From contig JBKOVT010000189.1 of the NCBI GenBank assembly GCA_046724035.1, forward strand, positions 1 to 18,164: a DNA stretch of 18,164 bases. The letters are read 5' to 3'. Origin of the DNA: DATARH01 sp046724035 (GTDB lineage Bacteria; Pseudomonadota; Alphaproteobacteria; ATCC43930; CGMCC-115725). Below the pieces are notes generated by a model, which did not search any database, had not been told where the DNA came from, and saw only the letters and a list, made by a program, of their open reading frames with translations. Both the position numbers and the translations under genes were made by a program. Of the stretch, positions 14,213 to 18,164 are shown in pieces (positions within the stretch are counted from its first letter, which is position 1; every line of letters begins with the position of its first letter).

Positions 14213-14241
14213 TTGACAGCCCGTGCCAGCCCTTTCATCTT
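14213..14241 (+). promoter_or_regulatory. Possible promoter of the efflux operon
   Basis: A perfect TTGACA (14213-14218) lies 17 bases before a weak -10-like CATCTT (14236-14241). A start point near 14248 would place the palindromic operator over the first transcribed bases, as expected for a repressed promoter. The -10 match is poor, so confidence is low. Confidence 0.35.
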
Positions 14242-14250
14242 GAGGTTACG

Positions 14251-14273
14251 CTAAACTAAACCGTTCAGTCTAG
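14251..14273. promoter_or_regulatory. Palindromic operator candidate for the divergent TetR regulator
   Basis: The 11-base arms CTAAACTAAAC and GTTCAGTCTAG are separated by one C at 14262 and pair at 9 of 11 positions. The core is ACTAAAC-C-GTTCAGT. It lies 12 bases before the adaptor gene start and in the intergenic region of a TetR/efflux pair, the usual place for a TetR operator. The AT-rich bases stand out against the local G+C-rich DNA. Confidence 0.6.
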
Positions 14274-14285
14274 TCGCCTGACCCC

Positions 14286-15389
14286 ATGCGCAAACCCGTG
14301 TTGATTGCCGCCGCCCTGGTCCTGCTCGTCGTCTGTGCGGGCGGCGGCTGGTATTGGTGGAATGTCTGGCGCTTCCTGCAGGCGACCGACGATGCCTATG
14401 TCCAAAGCGACGTGACGCTGATCAGTCCGAAGGTCGAGGGCTACATCAAAGAAGTCAAAGCTCGCGATAACGAGCCGGTTTCGGTCGGCCAGGTTCTGTT
14501 TGTCATCGACGATCGGGATTTCGCGGCGAAGGCGGCCCAGGCCGAGGCCGTGCTCGCGACGCAGGAAGCGACCGTCGCGACCTACGGCACCCGGCTCAAA
14601 TTGCAGCAGACAATGATCGACCAGGCGGCGGCGAATTTGCGCGCGGCCGAGGCAGATCTCGACCGCGCTCAGCGCGATTACAAGCGGTACACCTCGCTCG
14701 TGACCAGCGATTACGCGAGCCGCCAGCGCTACGAAACCGCCGAGGCCGACTCGCGCAAGGCCGACGCCGCGCTCGGCAAGGCGCGCGCCGCGCTCGCCAC
14801 CGAACAGAACCAGCTCGCCGTTCTCCAATCGCAGAAACGCGAGGAAGAGGCGAAACTGATGCAGGCGCGCGCCGCGTTGCAACTGGCGAAGAACGATCTC
14901 GACAACACGGTGATCCGGGCGCCGGTCGCCGGCATCGCCGGCAATCGCGCCGGCCAGATCGGCCAGTATGTCAAGCCGGGCACGCAGTTGTTGTCGCTCG
15001 TGCCATTGCCGCGCGTCTATGTGACGGCGAATTTCAAGGAGACCCAGCTGACCCGCATGCGGCCGGGCCAGCCGGCGGAAATCTCGGTCGATGCCTATCC
15101 CGACCGGCCCTTGCATGGGCAGGTCGAAAGCTTTGCGCCGGGCAGCGGCGCCCAATTCAGCCTGCTGCCGCCCGACAACGCGACGGGCAATTTCACAAAG
15201 ATCGTGCAGCGCGTCCCGGTGCGCATCGCCGTCCCGGCGGACGATCCGATGTTGCGTCTGTTGCGCCCCGGATTGTCGGTGACCGTCACGATCGATACGC
15301 GCCGCGAGGGCGCGGCCGAAGCGAGCGACGGCATCGTCGGCGCGGCGCACGCCGGACCAGCTTCGCCCGAGGCGCGCCCTTCGCCATGA
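14286..15389 (+). CDS. HlyD/EmrA-family efflux periplasmic adaptor subunit
   Basis: This 367-residue protein has one N-terminal inner-membrane helix (about 4-23), the biotinyl-lipoyl start ATDDAYVQSDVTLISPKVEG (33-52), a long alanine/glutamine-rich coiled coil (about 80-205), the returning lipoyl half LDNTVIRAPVAGIAGN (205-220) and QIGQYVKPGTQL, then a beta-barrel domain. It bridges the MFS pump to an outer-membrane channel of TolC type; no such channel gene is in the window. There is no clear ribosome site before ATG 14286. The stop overlaps the pump ATG (ATGA), so the two are coupled. The divergent TetR gene and palindrome indicate inducible expression. Confidence 0.92.
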   Translation: MRKPVLIAAALVLLVVCAGGGWYWWNVWRFLQATDDAYVQSDVTLISPKVEGYIKEVKARDNEPVSVGQVLFVIDDRDFAAKAAQAEAVLATQEATVATYGTRLKLQQTMIDQAAANLRAAEADLDRAQRDYKRYTSLVTSDYASRQRYETAEADSRKADAALGKARAALATEQNQLAVLQSQKREEEAKLMQARAALQLAKNDLDNTVIRAPVAGIAGNRAGQIGQYVKPGTQLLSLVPLPRVYVTANFKETQLTRMRPGQPAEISVDAYPDRPLHGQVESFAPGSGAQFSLLPPDNATGNFTKIVQRVPVRIAVPADDPMLRLLRPGLSVTVTIDTRREGAAEASDGIVGAAHAGPASPEARPSP

Positions 15390-17038
15390 GCTGGGCCACG
15401 ACGTTTCCACTCCGGCGCGTGCGCCTTGGCCGGACCCGCGCCGCTGTGCAGCCACCGGCGCCGCCGGCTCGCTCCGCTGCGCCCGAAACCCCCGCGCCCG
15501 CCGGTCAGCCGCCGCAACCGCGGCTGCAGGATTGGGTCGGCGTGCTCGCCATGGTGTTCGGCCTCTTTATGGCGATCATGGATGTCCAGATCGTCACGAG
15601 CTCACTGACGCAGATCCAGGGCGGGCTGTCGGCGACCTCGGACGAGATCAGCTGGGTCCAGACCGCCTATCTGATCGCCGATGTGGTCATGGTGCCGCTG
15701 TCCGGCAGCCTGTCGCGCCTCCTCTCGACGCGCGTCCTGTTCGTTTCCGCGACATTGGGCTTCACCGCGGCGAGCGCGCTGTGCGCCACCGCGACGACCT
15801 TGAGCCAGATGATCCTTTACCGCGCAATGCAGGGTTTTTGCGGCGGCGCGATCACGCCCTCGGTGTTTCCGGTGGTCTACACAAAATTCCGCATGCCGCA
15901 ATTGGCGTCGGTCATGGTCATGATCTCGCTGATCCTGAACCTGTCATCGACCTTGGGTCCGACGATCGGCGGTTTCCTGACCGACACTTTTTCTTGGCAC
16001 TGGCTGTTCCTCGTCAACATCGTTCCCGGCATCCTGGTCGCGGCCGTCGTGTGGGTGACGATCGATATCGACCGCCCCAATCTCTCGATGTTGCGCTATT
16101 TCGATTTCGCCGGGCTCGTGTTGATGGCGGTCTTTCTCGGCTGCCTCGAATACGCGCTCGAGGAGGGCCCGCGCTGGGATTGGCTGGCCGACAACACGAT
16201 CCTGACCGCGGTTGTCGTCTCGGTCGTCGCCTCGGTGCTGTTTTTCTGGCGCGTCCTGACCTACCACCAGCCGATCGTCGATTTGCGCGCCTTCCTCAAC
16301 CGCAATTTCGCGCTCGGCTCGTTTTACACCTTTATCGTCGGCACCGGGCTCTACGGCGCAACATATGTGATCCCGCTCTATCTCGCGCAGGTGCGCGGCT
16401 TCAGCGCGATGCAGATCGGCGAGACCGTCGTCGTGACCGGGCTCGCACAAATGGCACTGTCGCCGTTCAGCACGTATATCGCGCGCACTGTCGATCTTCG
16501 CATCATGCTCGGCTTCGGCATGGGCCTTTTCGCGGTCGCGATGTACATGACGGCCTGTCTGACAAATCAGGCGGACTTCAATGAACTCTTGGTTCCGCAG
16601 ATCCTGCGCGGCACCGCGCTGATGTGCTGCTATCTGCCGGCCAATCTGATTGCGCTCGGCACGGTGCCATCCGACAAGCTGAAAAACGCGGCCGGCCTCT
16701 ACAATCTGACGCGCGATCTCGGCGGCGCGCTCGGTCTCGCCGCGATCAGCACCGTCCTCAACACGCGGCTGCATTTCCACTGGAACCGGCTGATCGAAAA
16801 CATCAACCCGACGCGTCCCGCCGTGCAGCAATTTCTCGACACACAGGCGAACCGTCTCGACGGCGTCGTGTCCGGCGACTCCAGCCGTGCCGCGTTCAAA
16901 TTGCTCGCGCAACTGGTGCAGCGCGAAGCGCTGGTGTTGACCTACAACGATGTCTTGATGCTGTTAGGCGTCGCTTTCGCGATCGGCCTGTTGATGATGC
17001 CGCTGGTCGGCCGGCCGCAATCGCGCATGGCGCACTGA
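15386..17038 (+). CDS. DHA2-family MFS efflux pump (EmrB/QacA type)
   Basis: This 550-residue protein has about 14 predicted membrane helices. Recognisable segments are MVFGLFMAIMDVQIVTSSL in helix 1, SWVQTAYLIADVVMVPLSG in helix 2, GSLSRLLSTRVLF as motif A, RAMQGFCGGAITPSVFPVVY in helix 4, STLGPTIGGFLTD as motif C, and NLTRDLGGALGLAAIS in the C-terminal half. It should expel hydrophobic compounds by proton antiport, together with the adaptor. About 48 residues rich in Pro, Ala and Arg precede helix 1, longer than usual and probably disordered in the cytoplasm; the start is fixed by the 4-base overlap with the adaptor gene. A perfect stem-loop follows four bases after the stop. Confidence 0.93.
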   Translation: MSWATTFPLRRVRLGRTRAAVQPPAPPARSAAPETPAPAGQPPQPRLQDWVGVLAMVFGLFMAIMDVQIVTSSLTQIQGGLSATSDEISWVQTAYLIADVVMVPLSGSLSRLLSTRVLFVSATLGFTAASALCATATTLSQMILYRAMQGFCGGAITPSVFPVVYTKFRMPQLASVMVMISLILNLSSTLGPTIGGFLTDTFSWHWLFLVNIVPGILVAAVVWVTIDIDRPNLSMLRYFDFAGLVLMAVFLGCLEYALEEGPRWDWLADNTILTAVVVSVVASVLFFWRVLTYHQPIVDLRAFLNRNFALGSFYTFIVGTGLYGATYVIPLYLAQVRGFSAMQIGETVVVTGLAQMALSPFSTYIARTVDLRIMLGFGMGLFAVAMYMTACLTNQADFNELLVPQILRGTALMCCYLPANLIALGTVPSDKLKNAAGLYNLTRDLGGALGLAAISTVLNTRLHFHWNRLIENINPTRPAVQQFLDTQANRLDGVVSGDSSRAAFKLLAQLVQREALVLTYNDVLMLLGVAFAIGLLMMPLVGRPQSRMAH

Positions 17039-17041
17039 TAC

Positions 17042-17072
17042 CGGCTCTGGCGAAGCCGCTTCGCCAGAGCCG
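17042..17072. terminator. Strong stem-loop between convergent genes
   Basis: CGGCTCTGGCGAAG (17042-17055) pairs perfectly with CTTCGCCAGAGCCG (17059-17072) over 14 bp with a 3-base loop CCG. It begins 4 bases after the MFS stop and lies in the 68-base gap before the convergent DUF4142 gene, so it can serve both directions. There is no U-run on either side; the right flank reads TAATAACC. CCAGAGCCGTAA is repeated directly at 17064-17075 and 17079-17090, giving an alternative partner for the left arm. Confidence 0.7.
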
Positions 17073-17106
17073 TAATAACCAGAGCCGTAACCAACCCGAG
17101 GATCGG

Positions 17107-17685
17107 TCAGCGCGGCGCGCGCGACGATCCCGTCGACGTCAGCTGGCGGTCGACATTATGCGCGAGCTGGTCGTGCTGCTCGATCGTGTTCAGCGTGTCC
17201 CGTGCAAAGCGCTTGAGGTCGGGATCCTTGCTCGTCTGCGCTTCCTTGCGGAATTCCTTCACATCCTTGTCGTGATCGGTCGTCATCATCCGCATATAGG
17301 CGCGGTCGAACTGGTCGCCTTGGAGTTTCGCAAGGCGGTCGCGCATCTGCATATGCTCGCCGTCGAGCTGCTGCGGCAATTGCACGCCCTTCTGCTGGGC
17401 AATCGATTTCAGCTGATCGTTGGCCTGGCTGTGGTCCTGCACCATGCGGGAGCCGAAATCCTTGACCGGCTGCGACTGCCCGTTCTGCTGCGCCAGCTTG
17501 CCGAGCTCGACTTCGGCCATGCCGCCGATCGCGGCTTTCTTCATAAACTCCATATCCGGCTTGCTGAGCTGCTCTTGCGGGGCGGAATTCCGCGGGGCAG
17601 AGGTCGGATGCTGCGCCAGCGCCGGCATGCTCAAGCACAGGGCAATCGCGGCGGCGGTTGACAAAAGATAACGATGGATCGGCAT
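17107..17685 (-). CDS. Secreted DUF4142 (ferritin-like fold) protein
   Basis: This 192-residue protein has a signal peptide MPIHRYLLSTAAAIALCLSM followed by PALA, with cleavage likely after Ala24. The mature part is helical and shows the DUF4142 pattern: DMEFMKKAAIGGMAEVELGK (44-63), VKDFGSRMVQDHSQANDQLK (74-93), then two more charged helices with MTTDHDKDVKEF and HDQLAHNVDRQL at the end. The family is periplasmic and predicted to fold as a ferritin-like four-helix bundle; its function is not established. GAGAGGG stands about 5 bases before ATG 17685, which fixes the start over an upstream frame extension. It is the downstream neighbour of a methyltransferase on the same strand, 67 bases away. 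Confidence 0.9.
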   Translation of the reverse strand: MPIHRYLLSTAAAIALCLSMPALAQHPTSAPRNSAPQEQLSKPDMEFMKKAAIGGMAEVELGKLAQQNGQSQPVKDFGSRMVQDHSQANDQLKSIAQQKGVQLPQQLDGEHMQMRDRLAKLQGDQFDRAYMRMMTTDHDKDVKEFRKEAQTSKDPDLKRFARDTLNTIEQHDQLAHNVDRQLTSTGSSRAPR

Positions 17686-17752
17686 AACGCCCTCTCGGTG
17701 TGGATCAAAGGGGATCTGCACCGGAAACGCGACGCGTGGGCCAAAGTTCAGG

Positions 17753-18164
17753 TCAGGCCGGGCGACGCGCGCGCAGCAGAAAGAACGTCCCCGGCAGGCG
17801 GATTTCGCCGTCGCGGCCGAATTGAGCCGCAAAGGCGGCCTCGGTTTCCTGGACGACGGCACGGCGGGTCGCCGGGTCGGCCTCCTTCTCGTCAAGCAGC
17901 CGTCCGGAGGGGCCGAGCGCGCCGGCATGCTCGGCTTCGCTTGCGGCCGATTTACCGATCACGTGAAACCGCGTCGGCTCGATCGCGATTTCCGTAAAGC
18001 CGGCGCCGCTCAAGACGCCGCGAACATAGTCCGGATCGCTCAGCGCCATCGGTCCGGGCGCGTGCGGCGGCTGCGGCTTTGGCGGCCCGACATGCTTGAC
18101 CGCGATCTCGAACGGGATCTGCCAATGCCGATTGTCGGCAATCCCCGCCCAGACCGCCATGCAC
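17753..18164 (-). CDS. SAM-dependent methyltransferase, C-terminal part (partial)
   Basis: The minus strand is open from the window edge to TGA at 17753, giving about 137 residues of a longer protein whose N-terminus, including the SAM-binding motif, lies outside. The visible part, with AVWAGIADNRHWQIPFEIAV, HAPGPMALSDPDYVRGVLSG, AGFTEIAIEPTRFHV and a closing GEIRLPGTFFLLRARRPA, matches the C-terminal half of class I UbiE/arsenite-methyltransferase-like enzymes common in alphaproteobacteria. The methyl acceptor cannot be inferred. A methionine at 18160 is in frame but is internal by homology. Confidence 0.75.
   Translation of the reverse strand, partial: CMAVWAGIADNRHWQIPFEIAVKHVGPPKPQPPHAPGPMALSDPDYVRGVLSGAGFTEIAIEPTRFHVIGKSAASEAEHAGALGPSGRLLDEKEADPATRRAVVQETEAAFAAQFGRDGEIRLPGTFFLLRARRPA

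Noticed and set aside
14265..15455. Open frame of 396 codons on the minus strand
   Set aside because: It is antisense to the HlyD-family adaptor, whose lipoyl and coiled-coil pattern is unmistakable.
1..18164. Phage-defence, toxin-antitoxin, CRISPR or mobile-element system
   Set aside because: No nuclease, integrase, transposase, toxin-antitoxin pair or spaced direct repeat array was found on either strand; the content is metabolic and transport genes.

Overview
The window is G+C-rich, densely coding DNA from what looks like an alphaproteobacterium. The clearest lineage marker is a full-length 5-aminolevulinate synthase (Shemin-pathway HemA, 7705-8910), the heme entry enzyme typical of that class. 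Supporting hints are a small one-helix membrane protein ending in a DCLMSGRRNC-type tail and a CATTCCGGG-type palindromic intergenic repeat, both of which I associate with alphaproteobacteria such as Bradyrhizobium relatives. The genus cannot be fixed from this sequence. No tRNA, rRNA, CRISPR array, transposase, integrase or plasmid/phage gene was found, and no stretch over 300 bases lacks a gene (the longest gaps are about 130-150 bases).

Left part (1-4957). A CoA-transferase family III gene, cut by the window edge, diverges from five same-strand genes that look like one operon: a crotonase-fold protein, a small ABM-type monooxygenase-like protein, a class C beta-lactamase-fold serine hydrolase, a single-domain cupin whose start overlaps the hydrolase stop by 4 bases, and a PurM-like AIR synthase. 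This looks like an uncharacterised acyl-CoA or amide catabolic module. Its oddities are that the crotonase lacks both catalytic glutamates of enoyl-CoA hydratase, and that the PurM-like gene sits here without purN.

Middle (4967-8910). A DUF1989 (urea-carboxylase-associated) gene and a 65-residue one-helix membrane protein lie on the minus strand. Between them is a 101-base palindromic element that can fold as a cloverleaf or as two hairpins. On the plus strand follow an amidase-signature hydrolase, overlapping a small Cys-rich exported protein by 4 bases, and then hemA.

Right-middle (8992-13496). An EamA/DMT transporter and an HSD10-like short-chain dehydrogenase are followed by a VOC-fold protein (minus) diverging from an LLM-class flavin oxidoreductase (plus). 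The latter converges, with one base between stop codons, on an alpha-methylacyl-CoA racemase that retains its catalytic His/Asp/Glu set. Together with the left part this gives a neighbourhood rich in acyl-CoA and flavin/VOC oxidative enzymes.

Right end (13566-18164). A TetR-type repressor diverges from an EmrA/EmrB-type efflux pair (HlyD-family adaptor and 14-helix MFS pump, overlapping by 4 bases), with a 23-base imperfect palindrome as likely operator just before the adaptor start. A strong stem-loop ends the pump gene. Convergent to it are a secreted DUF4142 protein and the C-terminal part of a SAM-dependent methyltransferase cut by the window edge.
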